From JBCCGI01 sp039029355 (GTDB lineage Bacteria; Planctomycetota; UBA1135; GCA-002686595): a DNA stretch of 64,000 nt. The stretch is from the NCBI GenBank assembly GCA_039029355.1, contig JBCCGI010000007.1, positions 103,403 to 167,402 of the forward strand, in the 5' to 3' direction. Below, one piece after another: positions 34,147-42,881 of the stretch. Both the position numbers and the translations under genes were made by a program. The notes under the pieces were generated by a model. It saw only the letters and a list, made by a program, of their open reading frames with translations. It did not search any database and was not told the DNA's origin. The first letter of the stretch is position 1, and each line of letters starts with the position of its first letter.

Positions 34147-34905
34147 GTGCTACGCGCCTTCACACGCCCGACCGGGTCCGAGCTCCTGCGCTGCGAGCTG
34201 ACGCACCTCGCGCGCGAGCCGATCGACCTGGCGCGCGCCGAGGAGCAGCACGACGCCTACCTCGATGCCCTGCGCGCGCTGGGCACCGAAGTCTACGAGC
34301 TGCCGCGCCTGCCCGACCACCCCGACGCCGTGTTCGTCGAGGACACCGCGCTGGTGCTGCCGGAGGTGGCGGTGATCCTCCGCCCCGGCGCCGCGTCGCG
34401 CCGTGGCGAGACCGACAGCGTGGCCGAGGCCCTCGCCCCCCACCGCGAGGTCCTGAGGCTATCCGACGCCGGCACGATGGACGGCGGCGACCTGGTCGTA
34501 CTCGACGGCACGGTGCTGGTCGGCCAGAGCAGTCGCACCAGCCACCCCGCACTGCGCGAGCTCGCGCACCTGCTGCTGCCCTTCGGGTACCGCGTGAAGG
34601 CCTGCGGCGTGCGCGGCACGCTGCACCTGAAGAGCGCCTGCACCGCCGTCGACGAGCGGACGCTGCTCGCTCACCGGCCGTGGGTCGACCTGCACCGCGC
34701 CGCCCCCGAGCGGGTGCTCGACGTGCCGCCGGAGGAGCCGCACGGCGCCAACGTGGTCCGCGTGGGCGAGACTCTGCTGGTGTCGGCCCAGGCGCCGCGG
34801 ACGGCCGAGCGGTTGGAGCAGGAGGGCTACGCCGTACGCCAGGTGGACGTGTCGGAGTTCGCCAAGGCCGAGGGCGCGCTGACCTGCAAGAGCCTGTTCT
34901 TCTAG
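34147..34905 (+). CDS. DDAH-like amidinotransferase-fold hydrolase
   Basis: A 252-residue protein (from the GTG; 256 if read from the ATG at 34135) of the dimethylarginine dimethylaminohydrolase/arginine deiminase superfamily. DDAH hydrolyses methylated arginines to citrulline and an amine. Visible are RCELTHL, FVEDTALVLPE, the TMDGGDLV substrate-loop motif, the catalytic-His region GTLHLKSACTAVD and the C-terminal catalytic Cys in ALTCKSLFF. The later start is preferred because the N-terminus then matches the family and a -10 element sits just before it. It is convergent with the next gene. It could instead hydrolyse a related guanidine. Confidence 0.85.
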   Translation: MLRAFTRPTGSELLRCELTHLAREPIDLARAEEQHDAYLDALRALGTEVYELPRLPDHPDAVFVEDTALVLPEVAVILRPGAASRRGETDSVAEALAPHREVLRLSDAGTMDGGDLVVLDGTVLVGQSSRTSHPALRELAHLLLPFGYRVKACGVRGTLHLKSACTAVDERTLLAHRPWVDLHRAAPERVLDVPPEEPHGANVVRVGETLLVSAQAPRTAERLEQEGYAVRQVDVSEFAKAEGALTCKSLFF

Positions 34906-34926
34906 GCCTGGCGGCCCAGAGGCGCG

Positions 34927-36957
34927 CTAGCGGCTCAGCCCTGCGAACCGGAAGCCGCCGCCCTCGGCGGGCTCCCAGCGCAGCGCGAACGACACCAGCG
35001 CGCCGTCTGCCTCTAGCACCAGCTCCTGATCCGGCACGCCGCTGAACTCGTCGACCGCGTCGAAGCGCAGGCGGATGTTGCCGCCCTCGATCACGTTCTC
35101 CTCGGGCGCGAACGTCTCCTGTCCGTGGCGGAGGCGGAAGACCGGCTTCAGGATCGCGATCTCGCGCGGGAGGCGCACCTCGACGTCGTCGTCGAAGAAG
35201 CGCTCCGAAACGATCTCGAGCGCGACGTCGCGGTCGAGCGCGGCCAGGGCCTTCTCGACCAGCACGTTCGGCGTCACCTTCGGCAGCGAGGGTCGGCGCG
35301 TGCGCTTGAAGTCGATCGTGTCGACCCACACGACCGCCTCGTTGGACACCAGGATGGCGCGCTCCGAGTAGACGTCGTCCTTGTCCTTCTCGTCGCCGAA
35401 CAGCTCCATCGCGATCTCGATCTCGCCGAAGTCGGTCGTCGAATACGCGGGGACCGTGGGCTGCGTCTCGGACGGGAAGGTCTCGTAGTCGCCCTCGTGC
35501 ATGTCGGTGAACTTCAGGCAGAGGATCACCGTCGCGTTGTGCAGCGCGCGGTCGCTGCGGTTCTGGACCGACAGCTGGAAGTTGCTGCCGAAGAAGGTCG
35601 GTTCAACCTCGAGGTCGAGGTACACGTCCTCGGGGAAGATGCGCGGGTAGAACTCGCCGAGCAGGTCCTCGCAGAAGGTGATGTCATACAGGATCAGGTC
35701 CCACTCGCCCTGCGCGCGTCGGCGCGCGAAGTGGTCCATCACCAGGCGCGAGCCGTCCTCGAAGCGGCCGGCCTCGAACTCGAGCTTCGCGGTCTGGAGC
35801 TCGGGGCTGAACCACGACGCGCCGAGCATGGTCGAGCGGTACAGCTCGCGGATCGAGGTGCCCGAGCGCGACTTGCGCAGGTAGCGCGCGCGCACGCGGT
35901 AGGGATCGAGCAGCTCCGACAACGCCTCGGCCTGACGCGGGTAGTAGGCGGAGGCCTGCTCGAAGAGCAGCCGCGCCTCGTCGCCGTTGCCGCGACGAGC
36001 CTCGTTCACGCCCTGCAGCAACAGCGCGGGCGCCGAGCTGCCGGGGTGCCGGCGAACGTAGTCCGCGAGCAGCTCGCCCACCTCGTCGCGCTCGGAGTCG
36101 GTGGCGAAGCCGCCCTCGATCATCGCCAGCGCCTTGAGCAGGTGCGCCTCCTTCTCGTGCGGCGCCATCGCGATGGCCGCGTCGGCGGAGGCCGCGGCCT
36201 CCTCCCAGTCCTGCGAGTAGGCCGCGAGGTAGGCGCGGTCGCGGTGCAGGCACAGGCGGTACCACTCGTCGAGCATCGTCCAGTAGAGCTCGGAGTGGCG
36301 CGTGCTGACCTCGACCAGCTCGTGCTCTAACTCGCGCAGGGTCTCGACGAGCTCGCGCCGGTCGCCTTCCGCCTCCTCGAAGTCGTCGAACAGCGAGCGC
36401 GCATCGAGCTTGATCGACGGCGTTCGCACGCTCGCGACCGGCGACGTGACGTTGAAGCCGGTTTGGAAGCTCGCGACCTTCGTGAAGGTCAACAGGCCCA
36501 TCCAGCGGCGGGCGAAGCCCCAGGTCGCCTCCTGGTCGGCGAGATCGCCGCGCGATGCATACAGGCGCAGCAGCACGTCCAGCAGCTCCTCGCGGGCGGC
36601 GAGCACGTCGGGGTGCACGCCGCGGTAGTCCTGGTCGCCCAAGAGCGCCACGTAGTCCTCGACCGAGTCGGCGTGTTCGAGCGCCAGGTCGATCTCGTGC
36701 AGCACGCGTACGGTGCGGTCGATGTCGACGACGCCTTCCTCGCCGCGCGCGGCCTGCTCGGCGTCGCGGAGCGCGTCGAGCACCGGCGAGAAGGCCTCCT
36801 CGGCCTCGGCGCGGTGCGCCTCGTCGCGCCGCTCGACGCTGCGCCCCTCGAAGAAGTAGCCGGCCACGGCCAGACCGACGCAGATCAGGACCAGGACCGC
36901 GAGCGCGCGCATCAGCCATCCGCCGAACGCGTCGTCGTCTTCGTGCTCTTCCGCCAT
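34927..36957 (-). CDS. membrane-anchored TPR-like protein
   Basis: A 676-residue protein with a short acidic N-terminus, one membrane span at about 14-36 (LMRALAVLVLICVGLAVAGYFF) and a large extracytoplasmic part. Residues 40-350 are charged helices including TPR-like pairs (AASADAAIAMAPHEKEAHLLKAL). Residues about 440-530 are beta-rich (FGSNFQLSVQNRSDRALHNATVIL), like an Ig-type domain, and the end is beta-rich too. I recognise no named family. It stands alone between the convergent DDAH-like gene and the ispH gene 54 bases upstream. Confidence 0.68.
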   Translation of the reverse strand: MAEEHEDDDAFGGWLMRALAVLVLICVGLAVAGYFFEGRSVERRDEAHRAEAEEAFSPVLDALRDAEQAARGEEGVVDIDRTVRVLHEIDLALEHADSVEDYVALLGDQDYRGVHPDVLAAREELLDVLLRLYASRGDLADQEATWGFARRWMGLLTFTKVASFQTGFNVTSPVASVRTPSIKLDARSLFDDFEEAEGDRRELVETLRELEHELVEVSTRHSELYWTMLDEWYRLCLHRDRAYLAAYSQDWEEAAASADAAIAMAPHEKEAHLLKALAMIEGGFATDSERDEVGELLADYVRRHPGSSAPALLLQGVNEARRGNGDEARLLFEQASAYYPRQAEALSELLDPYRVRARYLRKSRSGTSIRELYRSTMLGASWFSPELQTAKLEFEAGRFEDGSRLVMDHFARRRAQGEWDLILYDITFCEDLLGEFYPRIFPEDVYLDLEVEPTFFGSNFQLSVQNRSDRALHNATVILCLKFTDMHEGDYETFPSETQPTVPAYSTTDFGEIEIAMELFGDEKDKDDVYSERAILVSNEAVVWVDTIDFKRTRRPSLPKVTPNVLVEKALAALDRDVALEIVSERFFDDDVEVRLPREIAILKPVFRLRHGQETFAPEENVIEGGNIRLRFDAVDEFSGVPDQELVLEADGALVSFALRWEPAEGGGFRFAGLSR

Positions 36958-37011
36958 GGTGTCGGACCGCCCCCTCGGGGCGGCGGGGAGGTTTTGGACC
37001 GGAGCGCGGCC

Positions 37012-37959
37012 CTAGGCCTGGACGCTCTCGCCGGGGCGCAGCTCCTTGGGCAGGTGGAACACCACGCCCTCGGGCTCGCCCTGCATTTCACGCACTTCGG
37101 CCACGCCCATTCGCTCAAGATGCGAGATCACGCGCTGTACCAGCACCTCGGGAGCGCTGGCCCCGGCGGTGACCCCCACGCGGACGCCGTCCGCGAACCA
37201 CGCATCGCGGATGTCCTCGGGGCCGTCGATCAGGAAGGCCCGCAGGCCCTCGCGCTCGCCCAGCTCGCGCAACCGGCTGGAGTTGGAGCTGTTCTGGGAG
37301 CCCACGACCAGCAGCACGTCCACGCGCTCCGTCAGGTCCTTGACCGCGGTCTGGCGGTTCTGGGTCGCGTAGCAGATGTCCTTGAGGTCGGGCCCCTCGA
37401 TGGCGGGGAAGCGCCGCTTGAGCGCCTCGATCACCTCGCGCGTATCGTCGACCGAGAGCGTGGTCTGCGTGACGTAGGCCAGCCGCTCGGGGTCGCGGAC
37501 CTCGAGCGCCTCGACCTCCTCGACCGTCGACAGGACGTACACCGGGCCGGAGACACGGCCCGAGGTGCCCTCGACCTCGACGTGACCGCGGTGGCCGACG
37601 AGCACGATCTCGCGCCCGTCGCCCTCGTAGCGCTGTGCCTGGGTGTGCACCTTGGTGACCAGCGGGCAGGTCGCATCGATCACGCGCAGGTTGCGCGCCG
37701 CGCCTTCGCGTTCGACGCGCTCGGCTACGCCGTGAGCGCTGAAGATCGTGACCGCGCCTTCGGGCACGTCGTCGAGGCTCTCGACGAAGCACGCGCCGCG
37801 TTCGGTGAGCTCATCGAGCACGAAGCGGTTGTGCACGATCTCGTGCAGCACGTAGACCGGCGCGCCGTAGAGCTCGAGCGCGCGCTTCACGATCTCGATC
37901 GCCCGGTCGACGCCCGCGCAGAAGCCGCGCGGCTGAGCCAGCTCGACGCGCAGGTCCAT
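37012..37959 (-). CDS. ispH: 4-hydroxy-3-methylbut-2-enyl diphosphate reductase
   Basis: Last step of the MEP isoprenoid pathway, reducing HMBPP to IPP and DMAPP with a [4Fe-4S] cluster. It has 315 residues, the typical length. The three cluster Cys are Cys 14 (GFCAGVDRA), Cys 98 (DATCPLVTKVH) and Cys 196 (ICYATQNRQ). The substrate residues His 41 (LHEIVHN), His 76 (FSAHGV), the GHRGHVEVEGTSG loop and the SQNSSNSSRL motif are also present. The ATG at 37959 is set by the conserved MDLRVELAQPRGFCAGV start. No other isoprenoid gene is nearby. Confidence 0.96.
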   Translation of the reverse strand: MDLRVELAQPRGFCAGVDRAIEIVKRALELYGAPVYVLHEIVHNRFVLDELTERGACFVESLDDVPEGAVTIFSAHGVAERVEREGAARNLRVIDATCPLVTKVHTQAQRYEGDGREIVLVGHRGHVEVEGTSGRVSGPVYVLSTVEEVEALEVRDPERLAYVTQTTLSVDDTREVIEALKRRFPAIEGPDLKDICYATQNRQTAVKDLTERVDVLLVVGSQNSSNSSRLRELGEREGLRAFLIDGPEDIRDAWFADGVRVGVTAGASAPEVLVQRVISHLERMGVAEVREMQGEPEGVVFHLPKELRPGESVQA

Positions 37960-38290
37960 CAGCGCGCGTCCTTGCGCGCGGTTGCGGCGTGAGGGCGAGA
38001 GCCCGCGGGGCGATCGAGGAACCAAGGTCGCTGCATTTCGATTCGGTCTTCCTTGGGGCGGAGGGGGCTCGGATTCTACCCGGCCGCCCGCCGCGGGCCG
38101 CGTGTGGCCTCGTACGGCACGCGGTGCAGCGTTTTCCCTCGCGGTCCAGAGTGCCGCTCGAGGGCGCGTGCTAGACTCACTCTCGCCCCAATCCGTTGGA
38201 TCTCGTCCGCCCTCCCCTGCGCTTGCTCCCCCAAGCCCCCCTCAGGGTCTACATCGGCCGCAGACCCGGGATTCCAACCTCCCCCCCTCC
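37960..38290. other. 331-bp divergent gap between ispH and the metallohydrolase gene
   Basis: No coding or RNA gene is supported. It contains the TAGACT at 38172-38177 as a candidate -10 for the plus-strand gene and a pyrimidine-rich stretch before the ATG at 38291. I see nothing distinctive for ispH. Confidence 0.5.
38172..38177 (+). promoter_or_regulatory. TAGACT -10 element with a long leader
   Basis: TAGACT lies 113 bases before the ATG at 38291, in the same CTAGACT context as other -10 candidates of the window, but here with an untranslated leader of about 105 bases. Confidence 0.3.
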
Positions 38291-40228
38291 ATGCAGACCA
38301 AGGTCACTCTTCGCCTCGGCGTCCTTTTCGTTTGCGCATCCTCCGCCGCCGCACAGATCCCTCGTCAAAACGCGTGCGGCGTCACCTACACCTCGGGTAC
38401 TCCGTGCCCGCCGGGGTTCGTCGTTCCGCCTGTAGGCTGGCATGGCGGAGACTCCCACGAGCACATCCAGCAGTGCTTCAACCCGCTCGACGTGACACCG
38501 AGCGAGCTCTACACCGAGATGCAGCTCGAGAACACCGACGTGCTCAACGCGCTGATCTGGGGCGCGGGGTTCATCACGCCGGACACGTTCCTGAGCTACA
38601 CCTCGCAGTTCGTGACCGGCTCGGAGGACCCGATCACGGTGGCGGACCCGACCAAGATCCTGCAGTTCGGGATCGAGACCTCGGGGGTGAGCTGCGGCAA
38701 CCTCGGGCACATGATCGGGCTCAACATCACGAACACGGGCTCGGACATCTTCCAGTTCGGCCTTGGCTGTACGCCGATCTATCCCGACCCGGGCTGGAAC
38801 AACGACGGCAGCGGCGACTTCTCGCAGCCCATCCTCGACCTGTTCCGCCAGCAGGTGAAGGCGGTCACCGGCTACGCGCACCAGTCCTGGCCGGTCGACC
38901 TCTACGCCGACCTCTACGACGGCGGCTGGGACTGGGAGGACCCGCTCCTGCCCAGCTACGTCGGTGAGGACGCCAAGTGCTCCTTCGGCCAAGACATGGC
39001 GTTCCCGGTGCCGAAGACCTGCGGCAACACGCACCCTGTGCTCGCGCCCTTCGACGTGGCGCTCGGCCGCGTCGACTTCATCGAGGCCTTCGAGATGCTC
39101 GAGGCCACCTGCGGCGACAACCTGAACAAGCGCTACTTCGGCATGTTCTACCGCCTGCTGAACACGGGGCAGCAGGTGGCCCTCAGCGCGGGCACCGACG
39201 CCGACTGCATCGGGCACGCTTGCAACCCGCGGGCGTGGGTCAAGCTCGAGAACGGGGCGTCGTTCACGTACGACAACTGGACCAAGGCGCTCAAGCTCGG
39301 GCGCTCGTCGATCTCGCACGGACCGCACCAGTTCCTGGAGATGACCGTCGACAACCAGGACATCGGCGACACGCTGCAGCTCAGCTCGCCGGCCGCGATG
39401 GTGAACGTCAAGGCGACCTATCACCTCGACCTGCAGGACGCTACGCAGGTCACCGACACGATCGAGATCGTCCAGAACGGCACCGTGGTCGCCAGTGAGT
39501 CCTTCGGCCCGATGGGTACGGGGACGCATACCTTCGAGATCGACGTCCCGGTGCTGGAGAGCGGCTGGATCGCCGCCCGCACGGCGAGCTACTCGACGCA
39601 CACCTCGGCCGTGATGACGCTCCTCGACGGGAAGCCCGTCGCGACTTGCGAGGACGGCGACTACTGGGCGCTCTACGCCGACTTCCTCCAGTGGAACCTC
39701 GACCTGGCGGCCTTCGTCAGCGCCGAGGCGCTCGAGTTCTATGTCGGCTGCTCGGAGACCGAGATCCGCGAGTACATCAACCGCGGCCGCAAGATCTACG
39801 CGGCCATCCGCGACTACGCTCAGCCCGACCCCTTCGGCACGCAGCGCTTCGGGACCTCGTCGCCGCCGTCCTGCGGCCCGCCGCCGGGCATCGTGACCGA
39901 CGACGTGCCGATCCTCGGCCAGCCGTTCACGCTGCGGTACTTCAACGCGCCGCCGAGCTCGGTCGGGGGCCTCTTGGTCAGCACCGTCCCGCTGCCGGTC
40001 GGCATCCCGGTGCTTGGCGCGAGCCTACACCTGCTCATCAACCCCGCGCTCGACCCGGTCTCGACCATCTCGAACGAGGGCGGCTACGGCGAGACGACCA
40101 TCCCGTCGATGCCCCCGCCGACCGGGCTGCCGCTGCACCTGCAGTACGTCTGGTTCAACCCGGCCGGGTGCAACCAGTTCGGGCTGCTGAGCTCGAGCGA
40201 CGCGATGACGGTCACGGTCCAGCCCTAG
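38291..40228 (+). CDS. secreted CehA/McbA-type metallohydrolase
   Basis: A 645-residue secreted protein. The signal peptide is about 1-20 (LRLGVLFVCASSAAAQ). The PHP-like CehA/McbA core carries GWHGGDSHEHIQQ (metal-binding Asp-x-His-x-His at about 50-57), a GYAHQSWP His, and the late motif SAGTDADCIGHACNPRAWVKLENG followed by FTYDNWTKALKLGRSSISHGP, typical of the family. CehA members hydrolyse aryl esters such as carbaryl, but the natural substrate here is unknown. The last 110 residues (from about 535) are the shared secreted-protein module. Many Cys suggest disulfides. The start ATG is set by the signal peptide. Confidence 0.82.
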   Translation: MQTKVTLRLGVLFVCASSAAAQIPRQNACGVTYTSGTPCPPGFVVPPVGWHGGDSHEHIQQCFNPLDVTPSELYTEMQLENTDVLNALIWGAGFITPDTFLSYTSQFVTGSEDPITVADPTKILQFGIETSGVSCGNLGHMIGLNITNTGSDIFQFGLGCTPIYPDPGWNNDGSGDFSQPILDLFRQQVKAVTGYAHQSWPVDLYADLYDGGWDWEDPLLPSYVGEDAKCSFGQDMAFPVPKTCGNTHPVLAPFDVALGRVDFIEAFEMLEATCGDNLNKRYFGMFYRLLNTGQQVALSAGTDADCIGHACNPRAWVKLENGASFTYDNWTKALKLGRSSISHGPHQFLEMTVDNQDIGDTLQLSSPAAMVNVKATYHLDLQDATQVTDTIEIVQNGTVVASESFGPMGTGTHTFEIDVPVLESGWIAARTASYSTHTSAVMTLLDGKPVATCEDGDYWALYADFLQWNLDLAAFVSAEALEFYVGCSETEIREYINRGRKIYAAIRDYAQPDPFGTQRFGTSSPPSCGPPPGIVTDDVPILGQPFTLRYFNAPPSSVGGLLVSTVPLPVGIPVLGASLHLLINPALDPVSTISNEGGYGETTIPSMPPPTGLPLHLQYVWFNPAGCNQFGLLSSSDAMTVTVQP

Positions 40229-40258
40229 GCTCGGCCCCCGCGCCTCGCGGCGGCGGTG

Positions 40259-40672
40259 CTAGGCGTCGGTCAGCGAAGCGATCGGCGCCACGTTGCGCGC
40301 CAGGAAGAAGCGCCCGATGTGCGCGTCGAACTCGGAGCCATCCTCGCGGCGCATCCGATAGCTGCCCTCCATCGTCCCCCACTCGGTCGCGAGGGGGCAG
40401 CCGCTCATGTACTCGAAGCTCTCGCCGGGAGCGAGGTCCGGATGCTCGCCGACGACGCCGGGGCCGCGCACCTCGCGCTTGTCGCCGTTGGCGTCGCGGA
40501 TGACCCAGTGCCGCGTCAGCAGCTTCGCGCGCACGTCTCCCGCGTTCTCGATGACCACGCGGTAGGCGTATAGGAACTGGCGCCGCTCCTCATCGGACTG
40601 GTCGGGCAGAAACTGGGCGGCGACCCGGATGCGGATCCCGTCGGTCGTGGTGTCGGAATGGCCGGTTTCCAT
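40259..40672 (-). CDS. apaG: ApaG-domain protein
   Basis: A 137-residue single ApaG domain, an immunoglobulin-like fold. Visible are the conserved FLYAYRVVIENAG strand pair, LLTRHWVIRDANG and GVVGEHPDLAPGESFEYMSG, which binds pyrophosphate-like ligands in the family. The biological role in bacteria is loosely tied to Ap4A and metal homeostasis and is not established. It has a leaderless-type start, with TATCCT ending 10 bases before the ATG. Convergent with the metallohydrolase gene. Confidence 0.92.
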   Translation of the reverse strand: METGHSDTTTDGIRIRVAAQFLPDQSDEERRQFLYAYRVVIENAGDVRAKLLTRHWVIRDANGDKREVRGPGVVGEHPDLAPGESFEYMSGCPLATEWGTMEGSYRMRREDGSEFDAHIGRFFLARNVAPIASLTDA

Positions 40673-40682
40673 CGCTCGCGTA

Positions 40683-40688
40683 AGGATA
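40683..40688 (-). promoter_or_regulatory. TATCCT -10 element, leaderless spacing
   Basis: On the minus strand TATCCT ends 10 bases before the apaG ATG at 40672. The gap TACGCGAGCG has no good ribosome site. Confidence 0.45.
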
Positions 40689-40794
40689 TCCCCTCCCCCG
40701 GGCCCCGCAACGAGGCTAGCGTGAAGTCCTCACAAGATCGCGAGCGGGAACGTTCAGGTCGCGTTGTGGCCAAGAGCCGGCTTCGCGCTCGCGC

Positions 40795-41850
40795 TCAGTC
40801 CATCGAGAGCAGCGCCGCGGCCGCCGCCTCGGCCATCGCGCGGTTGCCCGCGGCCGTGTAGTGGCCGTCGTAGGGCAGCACCGGCAGCTCGCCGAGGTCC
40901 TTCAGGAGGCCCTCCAGGGCGGGTCGCAGCAGGCAGATCCGCACCCCGCGCTCCTCGGCCACGCGCCGCGCCCGGTCGGTGATCTCAAGGCTGAGGTAGG
41001 GACCGACGAGCCCGTTCGCGTCGGGGACCAGCGCGAACACCAGGTCGAAGCCGTCGCGCGCGGACAGCTCCTGGAAGCGGACCAGGTAGCCGTCCAGGCG
41101 CTTCATGGCGTTGTCGAGGAAGTCCGGCGGAGTCGGGTCGCCCGCGCGGTTCTTGCGCTTGTCGTGCGCCGTCATGATCAGCGCGCTGCGCCGCACCAGC
41201 TGCTTTAGCTGCCACTTGGTCTTCGTCCAGCCCTCCATCGCGGCGCCGGTGTCGAAGGCGATCGGCCCCGACTCCGACAGGTTGCGGAAGGTGCCGTCGA
41301 TGTCGCGCTCCTTGACGTCGTTCCAGTACCAGAAGACGACGACGACGTCGGGGCGCAGCTGGTCGCCGAGCTCCTCCAGGAGCCCCAGCTCCTGACGCGT
41401 ATCGTACGCGCGGTGGCCGGCGTTGATCACCGTCCATGGACGGTCGCCGTCGCGCTCGTTCAGGAAGAGCTCGAGGTGGAACGGCAGCGTCTGATCGTCG
41501 GCGACGCCCTGCCCGTAGATGAGGCTGTCGCCGAGGGCGAGCACGCGGCGCTCCCCTTCGGCCTTCGGGAGGACCTCGGGGCCGCGCAAACCGAGCGCGT
41601 TGATGTGCACCTCGTGCAGGTAGGTGTAGTGCGTCTCGCCGGGGACCATCTGCCACCCGCGGTGCGGGTTGGCTTCGACGCGGCAGATCGGGAGGCGCTC
41701 GGCCAGCGGGGTGCCGAAGCGCATCCGTGCGAGCGCCTCGACGAGGGCGAACGCGACGAGGAGCGCGAGCGCCGACGCCAGCAGCCCGCGGCGCAGACGA
41801 GCCAGCCGGCCACGGCGCGCGAGAGGCTCGGAATCCGTTCCGTGGCTCAT
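40795..41850 (-). CDS. membrane-anchored SGNH/GDSL hydrolase
   Basis: A 351-residue protein. The N-terminal anchor is residues 23-44 (LLASALALLVAFALVEALA). The SGNH hydrolase domain has block I LALGDSLIYGQGV (Ser nucleophile about 108), a block with INAGHRAYDTRQE, the FWYWND Asn region, and the C-terminal catalytic DGHYTAAGN (Asp-His). Such enzymes remove or add acyl groups on cell-envelope polymers; the substrate is unknown. The ATG at 41850 shares a palindromic promoter with the divergent acetyltransferase, 26 bases away start to start. Confidence 0.82.
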   Translation of the reverse strand: MSHGTDSEPLARRGRLARLRRGLLASALALLVAFALVEALARMRFGTPLAERLPICRVEANPHRGWQMVPGETHYTYLHEVHINALGLRGPEVLPKAEGERRVLALGDSLIYGQGVADDQTLPFHLELFLNERDGDRPWTVINAGHRAYDTRQELGLLEELGDQLRPDVVVVFWYWNDVKERDIDGTFRNLSESGPIAFDTGAAMEGWTKTKWQLKQLVRRSALIMTAHDKRKNRAGDPTPPDFLDNAMKRLDGYLVRFQELSARDGFDLVFALVPDANGLVGPYLSLEITDRARRVAEERGVRICLLRPALEGLLKDLGELPVLPYDGHYTAAGNRAMAEAAAAALLSMD

Positions 41851-41857
41851 CGGGCGA

Positions 41858-41869
41858 GATCGTACGATC
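41858..41869. promoter_or_regulatory. palindromic bidirectional -10 element
   Basis: GATCGTACGATC is a perfect 12-bp palindrome. It gives TACGAT on each strand, ending exactly 8 bases before the ATG at 41850 (minus) and 8 bases before the GTG at 41877 (plus). Confidence 0.55.
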
Positions 41870-41876
41870 TACTTCG

Positions 41877-42881
41877 GTGGATCGCATGCTCGACTTTCTC
41901 GACGGCGAGGCGCGCGACGGGCACGTCGAGCTCGCGCGGAACGAGTGGCACCAGGACCGGACGCCGACGCGGCACTCCGAGTACGTCCGCGAGGTGCTCG
42001 ACTCGTCCTGGGCACGGAGCTCGGTGCGCGTGCCCGCGCTCCGCGATGCCTCGGGCGCGGTGGTCGCGAGCCTTACGCTCTACGACCTGGCGTGGCGCCT
42101 GGGCTCCCGGCGCCTGCGGCTGGGCGGCATCGGCACCCTGGTGGTCCGGCCGGACCTCCGCAAGCTGGGGCTCGGCACGCGCCTGCTAAAGGCCGTCCAC
42201 CACCACCTCGTCCAGCAGGGTTTCGACGGCGCCGTGCTGTTTTCGGGAATCGGCCGCGAGTTCTACGAGCGCCTCGGCTACGCCGAGCTGCCGGTCGGCA
42301 ACATCGACGTCGACTGCACCGACTGGGAGGACGACGTGGCCCGCCGCGGGCTCCCGGCCGTCACCCTGCGCGACTACGAGCCGGATGACTTCGACGCCGT
42401 ACGCGAGCTCTACAACCACTCCTCGTCGCTGCAGAAGCTCGCCGTGCTGCGGCCGGAAGACTACTGGCAGCACCGCCTAGGCGCCCTGGCCCTGCGCGAC
42501 GAGCACTTCTCGGACGGCCCCGAGCGGCACCGCGTGCTGGTCGCCGAGATCGAGGGCGAGGTGACGGGCTACCTGATCGCGCGCCTGCGGCCGCTCCACC
42601 AGGAGCTGACGGTCCTGGAGTACGGCTTCCGCCCCGAGGCGCCCGAGCACCTGACCGCCCTGGTCGCCGCGCTCCTCGGAGAGTTGGACGGCGAGCGCCG
42701 CGAGGCTCCGCGGGTGCGCGGGGTGGTCCCCTCGCGCTTCGGCAACCTGTGCCCGCAGGGCGACGTCCGCTGGCGGCCGGAGCGCGACACGCGCCTGATG
42801 CTGGCCTCCTTCAGCGACTTCCTGGTCCCGGCCGAGTGCGGGCCGGACGACCGCCACGTGTGGGGCAGCGACCGCTTCTGA
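41877..42881 (+). CDS. Eis-like GNAT acetyltransferase
   Basis: A 334-residue protein with an N-terminal GNAT domain. Acetyl-CoA loop: LGGIGTLVVRPDLRKLGLGTRLL (about 85-107), then GAVLFSGIGREFYERLGY, the end of the fold. The second half (about 155-334) carries another GNAT-like segment (LRDYEPDDFDAVRELYNHS and GEVTGYLIARLR), like the two-domain Eis family that acetylates amines or lysines. The GTG at 41877 fits the promoter spacing; an ATG at 41886 is the alternative. Its TGA overlaps the acpS ATG. Confidence 0.82.
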   Translation: MDRMLDFLDGEARDGHVELARNEWHQDRTPTRHSEYVREVLDSSWARSSVRVPALRDASGAVVASLTLYDLAWRLGSRRLRLGGIGTLVVRPDLRKLGLGTRLLKAVHHHLVQQGFDGAVLFSGIGREFYERLGYAELPVGNIDVDCTDWEDDVARRGLPAVTLRDYEPDDFDAVRELYNHSSSLQKLAVLRPEDYWQHRLGALALRDEHFSDGPERHRVLVAEIEGEVTGYLIARLRPLHQELTVLEYGFRPEAPEHLTALVAALLGELDGERREAPRVRGVVPSRFGNLCPQGDVRWRPERDTRLMLASFSDFLVPAECGPDDRHVWGSDRF

